Shown piece after piece: positions 9,307 through 18,341 of a DNA stretch of 64,000 nt. The stretch is from an uncultured Clostridia bacterium (GTDB lineage: Bacteria; Bacillota; Clostridia; TANB77; CAG-508). Within the stretch, counting starts at the first letter, position 1, and each line of letters opens with the position of its first letter. The notes beneath the pieces were generated by a model that saw only the letters and a program-made list of their open reading frames with translations, did no database searches and had not been told where the DNA came from. A program made the translations under genes and the position numbers. The DNA lies in NCBI GenBank assembly GCA_934168305.1, contig CAKPNF010000005.1:23030-87029 (forward strand), written 5' to 3'.

Positions 9307-9957
9307 TTAGTTACCTCCTTTATCTTTCTCTATTCCTTTTAAACATCTTCTGTATTCTGGTTCATTTTCTACACATGTTATTAGCGTTATTCTGTTGTCT
9401 TCTGTTTTTTCTAAGTCTTCCCAATCTGTGTCTTTTATTATTTTGTTTTCAACAACTGTATATATTTTTTCAAAATCAAAATATTTATATCTTATTTCAT
9501 CTCCTTCTTTTAATTCTTTTATTCGTGCAAAATAGTTCACTTCATATCCTCTATTATGTGCCGCAAGCCCTATATTACCATCTTTTTTAGAGGTCTCTTC
9601 AAAATGACCTACATATTTATCCATCGTTTCTTTTCTTGTGCCTTCAGATATGTTTGCTTCTAATGATATTTTTGGAATGATTATTTTCCAGTTTTTTTCT
9701 TCTGTTGTTTCTAAATTTTCTTTTGTTTGTGTAATGGTGTAATTATTTTGAGTTTCTGAATTGTCTTTTGTTTCTTGATTAATATTGTTGGAGTTTAGTT
9801 CTACTAATACTGAATTTTTTTTTAATATGTTAGATATAAGGTGTATTTTGAAATCAATTTTATTGGGGTTATAATTATTTTTGATTAAAAAAATATATAT
9901 TATTATTGTTATTAATAAACTCACAATATTAACGTATCTTTTAGTATAAATAATCAT
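9307..9957 (-). CDS. sortase (class D-like)
   Basis: 216-residue membrane-bound transpeptidase that cuts LPXTG-type signals and attaches the protein to the wall. N-terminal membrane segment at about residues 10-27; catalytic His in LAAHNRGY near 132; catalytic Cys in TLITCVEN near 194; Arg in the EPEYRRC segment. Transcribed from a promoter at 10069-10097. Its stop is followed six bases later by the presumed start of the surface protein in the same frame, and its last codons (AAA GGA GGT AAC) supply that gene's ribosome site, so the pair is translationally coupled. Confidence 0.88.
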   Translation of the reverse strand: MIIYTKRYVNIVSLLITIIIYIFLIKNNYNPNKIDFKIHLISNILKKNSVLVELNSNNINQETKDNSETQNNYTITQTKENLETTEEKNWKIIIPKISLEANISEGTRKETMDKYVGHFEETSKKDGNIGLAAHNRGYEVNYFARIKELKEGDEIRYKYFDFEKIYTVVENKIIKDTDWEDLEKTEDNRITLITCVENEPEYRRCLKGIEKDKGGN

Positions 9958-10068
9958 CCATATATTTCACCAACCTTTTATATTTTGATTTTAGTTTTTG
10001 GTTAATTTTTTCGAAAAAATTTTCTTTGATTAAAAACACTTTCGTGTATTTGATTTAAAACTAAATTT

Positions 10069-10097
10069 ATAATACTACATTTTTTTACCTTTGTAAA
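10069..10097 (-). promoter_or_regulatory. promoter of the sortase/surface protein operon
   Basis: Minus strand TTTACA (10092-10097), 17-base spacer, TATTAT (10069-10074). It lies just below the palindromic element, so that element separates this operon from the upstream histidine kinase gene. Confidence 0.55.
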
Positions 10098-10136
10098 GAA
10101 CTTTTCATCGCAAAATTCGACAATAGATTACAAGTT

Positions 10137-10613
10137 GTTACAGTTCAGTAAGGAATGGTTATGTTGTTGAAGCTTTTGGTACCTCCATTATGATACTTAA
10201 AGTTTATTTTATATCTCTTCATTTCATTCAAAAAGAAAATCTAATAAAAGAAAATAAGGTGCTTTCACTTAAGCTCAAAATTAGTGTTATGATATAGATT
10301 TATACTTTTTAAATATGATTGAAGTAATCTTAGAATTTTTAAATAACTTAATGGAAAATGTTCACGTCGAGCGTAGCGAGGACTAAGTGAAAGGGTGCCA
10401 TTAAGTTATTTTAGAAATTATTAGATTACGTATTGAACTGAAAAAAGTATAAATCTATATCATAACACTAATTTTGCCCGTGAACGTTACTCATTTTCTT
10501 GTAAAAGATTTTCTATTTTTCATTCCAATCAAACAATATGAAATAAACTTTAAGTATCATAATGGAAGTACCAAAAGCTTCAAAAACATAACCATTTTTT
10601 ACTTACCTATAAC
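10137..10613. repeat. long palindromic element, copy 1 (477 bp)
   Basis: Begins GTTACAGTTCAGTAAGG and ends in an imperfect complement of it. The two halves are complementary over most of their length (for example GAAGCTTTTGGTAC at the left, GTACCAAAAGCTTC at the right; ATTAGTGTTATGATAT with ATATCATAACACTAAT), with non-pairing islands and a central CGAGCGTAGCGAGG hairpin. No ORF. Copy 2 is at 28838-29303 and a left-end fragment at 63344-63382. It sits 30 bases after the histidine kinase stop. Confidence 0.85.
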
Positions 10614-10643
10614 GACAAAATACGACATAAAAAATGAGACAAA

Positions 10644-12179
10644 TTAGGACTGTCCCCTTTGTCTCAAATCTAATTCAAAATAAAATTCAACGCCATCTTC
10701 TTTATTAATAACACCATAATCATTTGCATAATTATTCATAATAGCTTTTACAAATGACAAACCTATACCAGTTCCACCATTTTCTCTATTTCTGGATTCA
10801 TCCACTTTATAAAATCTATTCCAAATTCTGTTTAAATCTTCTTCTTTTATATTCTCACCTGAATTAAATACTTTTACGCGAACTTTACTATTATTTTTAT
10901 TAAATTCATTTTCGATTTTTATGATTCTTTGACCATCAGTTGTTGGTTTAACATTTTTAATAGCGTTTGTAATATAGTTTGTTATTACTTGTTCAATATA
11001 AAAATCATCTGCATAAACATTTATTTCTTCTGTGTTTTCTAGTTGAACTTTTATATTTTTTTCTTCTAACATTACTTTAGCTTTTCTAATAACTTCCTTT
11101 TCAACTTCAACAATATCAAATTCTTTGTCATTAAATTCTCTTTTTCCATATTCCAATTTCATCAATTCTAATAATTGTTTTACTAATCTATCCATTTTAT
11201 TTGATTCATCTAAAATTACTTCTGCATAAAATTTTCTGTTTTCTTCGTCTGTATTTACATTTTCCAATAATCCTTCACTATATCCTTGTATCAGAGCTAT
11301 TGGTGTTTTTAATTCGTGTGATACGTCTGATATAAAACTTGTTCTCATTTCATCTATCTTAGATTTTTCTTCAATGTCTTTTTCTAGTTCTATATTTGTA
11401 CTCCTTAATTGTTTTATTGTTTTTTCAAGTTTATCAGACATTATATTAATACTTCTACCCAAGTCATTTATTTCATCTTTTGCATTTGTAACTTTGTATT
11501 TTTTGCTAAAGTCCAATTTTGACATTCTTTTTGCTATGTTGTTTAATTCTAGTATTGGCTCTGTAAATTTTCTTGATACTATAGATACCATTATTGCTGC
11601 TATTAATATAACAAATCCTGCCATTAGTAGTAAAAAATTATTTGATATTTTAACACTATCTTGTATTGATGATACTGGTATACGTATATATAGATAGTAT
11701 CCATTGTTTAATTTTCCTGAAAGCATTATATATGATATTCCATTTTTAAAATCTCTTTGTTTTCTAATTGAAAAATTTTCTGTTGTTTCTAGTTCTTTAC
11801 CTTCATTAAATCTATCAATTATATCATTTATGGTTCCTATAACAGATGTAAAATTCTTATTTGTTGTATAAACATTAATTCCATTGTTATCTTTTATCAA
11901 AATATCAAAGTTATTTTTTACTGATATTTTTTCAAGTTCTGTTTCTATGTTACTGTATTGAGATGGGTTTATATAATAATTATTTATTGTTTCATATACT
12001 GATTTTAGTGTTTTTTGTTTGCTATATAAATAGAAATTTTCTAGTAGAAAATTGTTTACTATTATTAAAAATATAATTATTAATAATATTGTTAGGCTTA
12101 ATGTAAAAAATAGTTTTACTTTTACTGATGAAAATGCTTCTTTTATTTCTTTATTTAACTTCAAATTTATATCCCACAC
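10644..12179 (-). CDS. sensor histidine kinase, HAMP/HisKA/HATPase
   Basis: 511 residues. Two membrane segments (about 21-45 and 186-206) bound an extracytoplasmic sensor region of about 140 residues; then a HAMP linker, a coiled region, HisKA with phospho-acceptor His in DVSHELKTPIALIQGY near 290, and HATPase_c with N-box NYITNAIKN near 408 and G-box GGTGIGLSF. It overlaps the 3' end of the response regulator gene by 29 bases, so the two form one transcription unit with the regulator first. The sensed signal is unknown; the sortase locus downstream is separated by a palindromic element. Confidence 0.93.
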   Translation of the reverse strand: MWDINLKLNKEIKEAFSSVKVKLFFTLSLTILLIIIFLIIVNNFLLENFYLYSKQKTLKSVYETINNYYINPSQYSNIETELEKISVKNNFDILIKDNNGINVYTTNKNFTSVIGTINDIIDRFNEGKELETTENFSIRKQRDFKNGISYIMLSGKLNNGYYLYIRIPVSSIQDSVKISNNFLLLMAGFVILIAAIMVSIVSRKFTEPILELNNIAKRMSKLDFSKKYKVTNAKDEINDLGRSINIMSDKLEKTIKQLRSTNIELEKDIEEKSKIDEMRTSFISDVSHELKTPIALIQGYSEGLLENVNTDEENRKFYAEVILDESNKMDRLVKQLLELMKLEYGKREFNDKEFDIVEVEKEVIRKAKVMLEEKNIKVQLENTEEINVYADDFYIEQVITNYITNAIKNVKPTTDGQRIIKIENEFNKNNSKVRVKVFNSGENIKEEDLNRIWNRFYKVDESRNRENGGTGIGLSFVKAIMNNYANDYGVINKEDGVEFYFELDLRQRGQS

Positions 12180-12825
12180 CTCTTATCGTTTTTATATATT
12201 TTCCTTTTTTTCCTAATTTATGTCTTATTTTTTTTATATGACTATCTATTGTTCTTGAGTCACCATAATAATCATAATTCCATACATTGTTTAGGATTTT
12301 ATCTCTTGAAAGTGCTATATTTTCATTTTCTACTAAATATACTAATAATTCATATTCTCTTAAGCTAAGTTCTAAGACTTTTCCATCAACAGTTACTGTT
12401 CTTCCTTTTTTGTCAATTTCTATTCCTCCAAAGTCTTTTATTTCTTTTGTATCTCCTTGTGTTCTTTTTAATATTGCTTCTACTCTAGCTACTAATATTT
12501 TGGGACTAAATGGTTTTGATATATATTCATCAACGCCCAATTCAAAACCAAATAATTCATCTTGTTCTTCTCCTCTTGCAGTTAACATTATTATTGGTAC
12601 TTTTGATGTTTGTCTTATTTGTCTTAATACTGACCATCCATCTAATTTTGGCATCATTACATCTAATAATATTAGGCTTATTTTTTCTGAATTTTCTTCA
12701 AATATTTGTAGAGCTTTTTCTCCATCTTCTGCTTCTAATATGCTATATCCTTTTGCTACTAAAAAGTCTTTTATTAATTTTCTCATTCTTGATTCATCAT
12801 CAACTATTAAAATATAATTATTCAT
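12151..12825 (-). CDS. OmpR/PhoB-family response regulator
   Basis: 224 residues. Receiver domain with acidic pair DDE near residue 9, phospho-acceptor Asp in LILLDVMMPKLDGW, and Lys in YISKPF; C-terminal winged helix with RTIDSHIKKIRHKLG. The ATG at 12825 is six bases after AAGGTG; the GTG at 12834 overlaps that ribosome site. Partner of the kinase downstream in the same operon. Confidence 0.93.
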   Translation of the reverse strand: MNNYILIVDDESRMRKLIKDFLVAKGYSILEAEDGEKALQIFEENSEKISLILLDVMMPKLDGWSVLRQIRQTSKVPIIMLTARGEEQDELFGFELGVDEYISKPFSPKILVARVEAILKRTQGDTKEIKDFGGIEIDKKGRTVTVDGKVLELSLREYELLVYLVENENIALSRDKILNNVWNYDYYGDSRTIDSHIKKIRHKLGKKGKYIKTIRGVGYKFEVK

Positions 12826-13036
12826 TTTTTTCACCTTACTGTATATTTAGATTTATAGTAATCTATAACTTTTTTTATTTTAGTATATTTTTATGTCTTA
12901 ATTGTGAACAACTGTTGATTTTATTTTACTATACTACTATTTTAAAATCAATATTTATAGCATTTTTCTTTACATAATTCTAAAAATATGATATATTTAA
13001 TTTGTAACTATAAACATTACACAGAATGGAGGTTTT

Positions 13037-13252
13037 ATGACAAAATTTATTCTCTTATTTTTTGGTTCATTAATAATTTTATATATTTGGTTCAAAATTT
13101 ATAAAATTATTGAATCCAAAAATAAAGAAGAATCTGGATGGAAAACAGATTTTCTTTTTATTAGTTCATTAATAATTGTGGTTATATTTGGTGTAATATC
13201 CATGGTTTCTGTATGGAACATATTTAAAAAAATATTAACCATAATAAAATAA
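13037..13252 (+). CDS. small two-pass membrane protein
   Basis: 71 residues with hydrophobic segments at about 4-20 and 41-62 and a charged loop KIIESKNKEESGWKTD between them. A strong TGGAGG site lies seven bases before ATG and a terminator follows. I do not recognise the family. It is an isolated plus-strand gene between two minus-strand operons. Confidence 0.6.
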   Translation: MTKFILLFFGSLIILYIWFKIYKIIESKNKEESGWKTDFLFISSLIIVVIFGVISMVSVWNIFKKILTIIK

Positions 13253-13255
13253 CCT

Positions 13256-13287
13256 CAAAAAAGAGAGCCTATTGGCTCTTTTTTTTT
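13256..13287. terminator. bidirectional terminator
   Basis: AGAGCC (13264-13269), loop TATT, GGCTCT (13274-13279), with A-rich left and T8 right flanks; it sits between convergent genes. Confidence 0.8.
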
Positions 13288-14359
13288 ATTTTTTTACAAA
13301 TACTGTTTTTGTATCATAAGCTAATTCTACATTTTCTTCTTTTAAGATTTGCATTATCTTAAAATTAATTATTTCTTTTTCTTCTAAATAACTAGTATAA
13401 TCTATAGAGTTTGTATAACTACATACTAACAAATTTATACCGTTATCTGTTATATTATCAAATCTTACTATAATTGTATCGTCAATTACATCATCATGTT
13501 TTATTAACATATCTTTTATTCTTTTTTGTACTATTTGTACCTTTTCTAGTGGTGTGTCTAATTCTAAGCATAAGTTAACTTTATTTCTTCTTTTTTCCAT
13601 TCTGCTCCAGTTTATTATTGAATCATTTGCAATTACTGCGTTTGGAATGTTTACAACTGAATTTTCAAATGTTCTTACTCTTGTGCTTCTAAATGTAATA
13701 TCTTCTACTGTTCCTTCATAATTTTCAATTTCAATCCAATCTCCTACTATAAATGGTTTATCTAAAAATATTACTAAACCACCAAATAGATTTTTTGCTG
13801 TATCTTGTGCTGCTAGTGTTATTACAACACTTCCAATTCCTAACCCTGCAACTAATCCGTTTAATTTAAATCCTAATTCTGTTATAACCATAAATCCTGC
13901 TATAATATATATTATAATTCTTATTCCTTTTAATATAAATTTAAACATTGAGTCTTCTACTTCTGGATTCATTATTTCCTTTAATTTATTTACACTCTTA
14001 TTATTAGTTGTTAAGCTATTTGCTATTCCATTTGCTATTAATATTATAATTGATACTTTAAATATCATATCTACCTTATTATTTATCCAAGCATTAATTC
14101 CTAATGGTTTTCTAATTAATAATATTGCTAAATAAAGTCCTAGTATAACGTAAAATGTTTTTAGTGGTGCGTAAAATGCATTATTTTTTATTTCTTTTTT
14201 GTTTTTTGTTTTTGGCTTAAAAATTTTTACTGTCATATACGCAAGACTTTTACTTAAACATCTAAATAAAACATACACTAAAATTGCTATTATAATATCT
14301 ATTACTTGATTCATTTGTATTGCTTTTATTGATTCCACGAAATTTTTTATATTATCCAT
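13286..14359 (-). CDS. small-conductance mechanosensitive channel, MscS family
   Basis: 357 residues. Several N-terminal membrane helices precede the pore/beta region LGIGSVVITLAAQDTAKNLFGGLVIFLDKPFIVGDWI, which is the MscS signature, and a C-terminal alpha-beta domain. Opens under membrane tension to release osmolytes. The start at ATG 14359 follows GGAG. Function follows from family membership. Confidence 0.9.
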   Translation of the reverse strand: MDNIKNFVESIKAIQMNQVIDIIIAILVYVLFRCLSKSLAYMTVKIFKPKTKNKKEIKNNAFYAPLKTFYVILGLYLAILLIRKPLGINAWINNKVDMIFKVSIIILIANGIANSLTTNNKSVNKLKEIMNPEVEDSMFKFILKGIRIIIYIIAGFMVITELGFKLNGLVAGLGIGSVVITLAAQDTAKNLFGGLVIFLDKPFIVGDWIEIENYEGTVEDITFRSTRVRTFENSVVNIPNAVIANDSIINWSRMEKRRNKVNLCLELDTPLEKVQIVQKRIKDMLIKHDDVIDDTIIVRFDNITDNGINLLVCSYTNSIDYTSYLEEKEIINFKIMQILKEENVELAYDTKTVFVKK

Positions 14360-14405
14360 TATATATCTCCATTCTTTTGTGTATTTTTAAATGCTGATAC
14401 ATATA

Positions 14406-15569
14406 TTATCCCATATAATCTCTTAATTTTTTAGATCTTGATGGATGTCTTAGTTTTCTTAATGCTTTTGCTTCAATTTGTCTTATTCTCTCACGTGTTA
14501 CATTAAATTCTTTTCCTACTTCTTCAAGTGTTCTTGATTTACCATCTTCTAAACCAAATCTTAATTTTAATACTTTTGCTTCTCTTGGTGTTAATGTATT
14601 CATTACTTCTTCTAATTGTTCTTTAAGAAGTGTATATGAAGCAGCATCATGTGGTGCAGGGCTATCTTCGTCTTGAATAAAATCTCCTAAATGGCTGTCC
14701 TCTTCTTCTCCAATTGGTGTTTCCAATGATACAGGGTCTTGTGCTATTTTTTGTATTTCAACTACTTTTTCGACTGGAATTTCCATCTCTTGTGCTATTT
14801 CTTCAGGACTTGGTTCTCTTCCTAATTGTTGTAATAAATTTCTTGATGTTCTTATTAATTTATTTATTGTTTCTACCATATGAACTGGTATTCTTATTGT
14901 TCTTGCTTGGTCTGCGATTGCTCTTGTTATTGCTTGTCTTATCCACCATGTTGCGTAAGTACTAAATTTAAATCCTTTTGTATAATCAAATTTTTCTACT
15001 GCTTTTATTAGTCCCATGTTTCCTTCTTGTATTAAGTCTAGGAATAACATTCCTCTTCCAACATATTTTTTTGCTATACTTACAACAAGTCTTAAATTTG
15101 ATTCAGCTAATTTTTGTTTAGCTTCTTCATCTCCTTCTAGTATTCTCTTTGCCAAATCTAGCTCTTCATCAAATGTTAAAAGTGGTATTTTTCCTATTTC
15201 TCTTAAATACATTCTAACTGGATCATCTACATTAATTCCTTCAAAACTTGTATCTGTTATTTCATCTAATTTTAATTCTTCAACTTCTTTTAAATCTTCT
15301 ACATTTGGTTCTTCATCAAAATCATCTGGTAATAAATCTATTCCACCTTTTTCAAACTCATCAAATACTTCATCCATTTTGTCTGGGCTTACATCATTTA
15401 GTTTTGTTGCTAAGTCTCCATATGTCATCTTTCCATTCTTTTTTGCTTCTTCTATTATATTATTTATTTTTTCTTTTTCATCTTTACTTATTTCTTTGTT
15501 TTCTGTTTTTTTATTTTTAACTTTTTCCTTATTTATTTCTTCTATATTTTCTTCTTTCTTCTTAGCCAT
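14406..15569 (-). CDS. rpoD: primary sigma factor RpoD/SigA
   Basis: About 387 residues. Region 1.2 begins near PVRMYLREIGKIPLL, region 2 has YATWWIRQAITRAI for -10 binding, region 3 PVHMVETINKL, and region 4 ends GKEFNVTRERIRQIEAKALRKLRHP for -35 contact. Start chosen at the ATG of MAKKKEEN with GGAAGG upstream; ATG 15578 is a close alternative. The acidic, lysine-rich first 100 residues are typical of region 1.1 in low-GC Firmicutes. It follows dnaG directly, the classic macromolecular synthesis operon without rpsU. Confidence 0.95.
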   Translation of the reverse strand: MAKKKEENIEEINKEKVKNKKTENKEISKDEKEKINNIIEEAKKNGKMTYGDLATKLNDVSPDKMDEVFDEFEKGGIDLLPDDFDEEPNVEDLKEVEELKLDEITDTSFEGINVDDPVRMYLREIGKIPLLTFDEELDLAKRILEGDEEAKQKLAESNLRLVVSIAKKYVGRGMLFLDLIQEGNMGLIKAVEKFDYTKGFKFSTYATWWIRQAITRAIADQARTIRIPVHMVETINKLIRTSRNLLQQLGREPSPEEIAQEMEIPVEKVVEIQKIAQDPVSLETPIGEEEDSHLGDFIQDEDSPAPHDAASYTLLKEQLEEVMNTLTPREAKVLKLRFGLEDGKSRTLEEVGKEFNVTRERIRQIEAKALRKLRHPSRSKKLRDYMG

Positions 15570-15628
15570 TTTTTTCATTCCTTCCTTATATATTTTATAT
15601 AGTTTGATAAATTTTTTCAAACTCAAAT

Positions 15629-17410
15629 TTATTTAATTTTTGATAATTTAATAATAGTATCACTTAATTCTTTTTCTAATTCTTTTTTCTGTATTTCGTC
15701 TGTTGTTGTTTCTAATAATTCTAAAATTTGAAATTTTCTATTATTTAATCTTTCTTTTTGATAAATTTGTATTAAATCATCTATTGCTTTTTCTAAATCC
15801 GTTATTTCATAATCATCTGCCATAATCATTGTTATTTGATTTTGCTCTTCTTGTTCTAATTCGTCAATTATTCCATTTATATTACTATTTCCTTTTTCTA
15901 ATTCTTCATACAGTTTTTTGGCTATATTTGCATTTATTTCGTCTTGAAAATTTTCTGGCTTAATATTTTGTTTTATTATTTCAAATATTGATAAGTCTCC
16001 AGTAAGTAAAATGGATATTATTGTGTTTTCTCTTTTCTTTACTGTTGGTGAAATTTCTTTTCTTTCTGGTTTTTTATGAGTAATTATTGGCTTTGATTTT
16101 TCTAATATTTTTTCGCTTTTATAATTTTTATATGTTAATTTATTTACTTCCGCATATATAGCTTCCTTTGAAATATCGTATTCTTGTGCAATTTTTTCTA
16201 TATATATTTCTCTTTCAATTGTATTATCTACTTTTGAAATTAGTTTTGCTATTTCATTTAAAAATTTTATTTTGTCATTAGTATTTTCTAAATTTAAGTC
16301 TTTTTGCAATATTTTTACTTTAAATTCTATAACTGAGAGTGCTTTATCTACTAAAGCTTGAAATCTTGCGTTACCATATTTTAATATATATTCATCTGGG
16401 TCTTTTGCTCCATCCATTTGTAAAACACGTAAATCACATCCCATGTTTTGCAATATTTCTAAAGCTCTTAATTTTGCTTGCAATCCTGCTTCATCTGAAT
16501 CAAAACTTAGTATTATTTGTTCTGCATTTTTTCTAAGTAACCATCCTTGTTGTTCTGTTAATGCTGTTCCTAATGGAGCTACAACATTAGTTATTCCTCT
16601 TTGATGTAATGAAATTACATCCATATATCCTTCTACAATTAGTAATCTTTTTGTATCTCCTTTTTTTGCTACATTTAATCCAAATAAATGCCTTCCTTTA
16701 CTATAAACAATATTTTCCGGCGAGTTTATATATTTAGGTTTTGAGTCATCTAATACTCTTCCTCCAAAGGCAATGACTCGTCCTCTTACATCACATATTG
16801 GAAACATTAATCTGTTTCTATATCTGTCTATATATTGTCCTCTATCATTTTTATTTACTAATCCAGATTCTAGAATTTCTTTTTCTTCAAATCCTTGCTT
16901 TCTTAATTCTTTAAATAATTCATCAAATTTACCTGAGAACCCAATTTTGAATGATTTTAATGTTTCATTACTTAATTGCCTTTTCTTTACATATTCTTGT
17001 GCTATTTTAGCTTGTGGTTTATATAAATTTTGATGATAATATTCTGCTGCAAATTCATTTATTTTGTATACTTTATCTTTTAAAATTTCCTTTTGCATAT
17101 CTCCATTGTTTTCTAATGTTGGTAATTGTATGTTTGCTCTTTCTGCTAACATTTGTACAGTTTCTACAAAGTTTAATCCTTCGATTTTTGAAACAAATGT
17201 TATAACATTTCCTCCAACTCCACATCCAAAACAGTGAAATATTTGTTTATCTGGTGAAACAGAAAAAGAAGGTGATTTTTCATTATGAAATGGACATAAT
17301 CCAAAGAAATTTCTTCCGCTTCTTTTTAGATGTACATATTGTGATATTACATCAACTATATCATTTGATTGTCTTACTTCGTTTATAATTTCTTCACTAT
17401 ATCTAGCCAT
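15629..17410 (-). CDS. dnaG: DNA primase DnaG
   Basis: 593 residues. The CHC2 zinc finger is visible at CPFHNEK (C40, H43) and HCFGCGVGGN (C61, C64); the Toprim core carries LLIVEGYMDVISL and SFDSDEAGLQAK. The C-terminal helicase-interaction region is divergent, as usual. It makes RNA primers for replication. The start follows GAGAGGA. First gene of the dnaG-rpoD operon. Confidence 0.95.
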   Translation of the reverse strand: MARYSEEIINEVRQSNDIVDVISQYVHLKRSGRNFFGLCPFHNEKSPSFSVSPDKQIFHCFGCGVGGNVITFVSKIEGLNFVETVQMLAERANIQLPTLENNGDMQKEILKDKVYKINEFAAEYYHQNLYKPQAKIAQEYVKKRQLSNETLKSFKIGFSGKFDELFKELRKQGFEEKEILESGLVNKNDRGQYIDRYRNRLMFPICDVRGRVIAFGGRVLDDSKPKYINSPENIVYSKGRHLFGLNVAKKGDTKRLLIVEGYMDVISLHQRGITNVVAPLGTALTEQQGWLLRKNAEQIILSFDSDEAGLQAKLRALEILQNMGCDLRVLQMDGAKDPDEYILKYGNARFQALVDKALSVIEFKVKILQKDLNLENTNDKIKFLNEIAKLISKVDNTIEREIYIEKIAQEYDISKEAIYAEVNKLTYKNYKSEKILEKSKPIITHKKPERKEISPTVKKRENTIISILLTGDLSIFEIIKQNIKPENFQDEINANIAKKLYEELEKGNSNINGIIDELEQEEQNQITMIMADDYEITDLEKAIDDLIQIYQKERLNNRKFQILELLETTTDEIQKKELEKELSDTIIKLSKIK

Positions 17411-17525
17411 TTTTCCTCTCTTTCTTTCAAATAAACATATTTATATATATTATTCGACGTATTTTACATAAATCCTTCTTTTATTTATAAACACTTTTAT
17501 TACTTGATTTTTGATTAGAATTAAA

Positions 17526-17556
17526 GAAAGAGAAGTTTTATTTCTTCTCTTTTTTC
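17526..17556. terminator. terminator between relQ and dnaG
   Basis: AAGAGAAG, loop TTTTATTT, CTTCTCTT followed by T4 on the plus strand; a symmetric hairpin just after the relQ stop on the minus strand. Confidence 0.6.
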
Positions 17557-17562
17557 TATACT

Positions 17563-18213
17563 TTATATATTTAATAACATCATTTTATTATCTAATTTAT
17601 TTATAATCTTTGCACATTGAACAAGTTCTTTTGATGTAGCTTTTGTTATTTCTTTATCTGTTTTATATTTTAATCCATGTTCAATACTAGCCCAAAAATC
17701 CATTGCTAATGTTCTTATTTGAATTTCTACTTTTACATACATTAAATTTTGTGATAATGTAACAGGAATTTCTACTATCATATGATAACTAGAATATCCA
17801 CTTTTCTTAGGATTTTTTAAATAATCTTTTTCTTTTAAAATCTTTATACCTGGTATATTCATTATTAAGTTTCTTATAGAATATATATCTTTTTGTATTG
17901 GACAAATTACCCTTATTCCTGCTATATCATTAATATTTTTTATCATATCTTTATATGTATAGTTTAAATTTTTATCTTTCATTTTTTTTGTAATACTTTC
18001 TGGAGACTTTATTCTTGTGTTTATATGGTCTATTAGGTCATATTCATAAAATAGTTTGAATTCTTCTTTTAATATTTCTAGTTTTGTATTTATTTCTTTT
18101 ATTGCAACTTTATAAATAAACATTATTTTTTCAAATTCTTTACTGTTTATTTCTATATTTTTTTCTATCTCCATCAAATTTTCTATCTTTTGTAAATCTT
18201 TTCTTTTTTCCAT
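17563..18213 (-). CDS. relQ: small alarmone synthetase (RelQ/YjbM-type GTP pyrophosphokinase)
   Basis: 216 residues containing only a synthetase domain: IKSPESITKKM, DIAGIRVICP and SGYSSYHMIVEIP, then VKVEIQIRTLAMDFWASIEHGLKYK. No HD hydrolase, TGS or ACT domains, so it makes but does not degrade (p)ppGpp. Its length fits the family. It is a single gene with its own terminator. Assignment to RelQ rather than RelP is from overall resemblance. Confidence 0.85.
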   Translation of the reverse strand: MEKRKDLQKIENLMEIEKNIEINSKEFEKIMFIYKVAIKEINTKLEILKEEFKLFYEYDLIDHINTRIKSPESITKKMKDKNLNYTYKDMIKNINDIAGIRVICPIQKDIYSIRNLIMNIPGIKILKEKDYLKNPKKSGYSSYHMIVEIPVTLSQNLMYVKVEIQIRTLAMDFWASIEHGLKYKTDKEITKATSKELVQCAKIINKLDNKMMLLNI

Positions 18214-18308
18214 AAGCTTTTCTCCTATAATAAATTCTATTTTTATTATATTGACATTTTATTTTTATATTATTTCCAAATCTTATTTTCTTTGTAAATT
18301 CTTTGTGA

Positions 18309-18341
18309 AAAAGGAGATAGATTTATTTATCTATCTCCAAT
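18309..18341 (-). terminator. terminator overlapping the end of the 412-residue gene
   Basis: Minus strand GGAGATAGAT, short loop, ATCTATCTCC, T5. The left arm is made from the last codons of the gene. Confidence 0.85.

Noticed and set aside
9250..9310. Stop read-through making a sortase-surface protein fusion, since both share a frame
   Set aside because: A complete signal peptide follows the stop and a strong ribosome site precedes it, so separate translation explains the layout better.
10137..10613. Group II intron or HEARO-type RNA
   Set aside because: No domain V, no HNH or reverse transcriptase ORF; the element is essentially one long palindrome.
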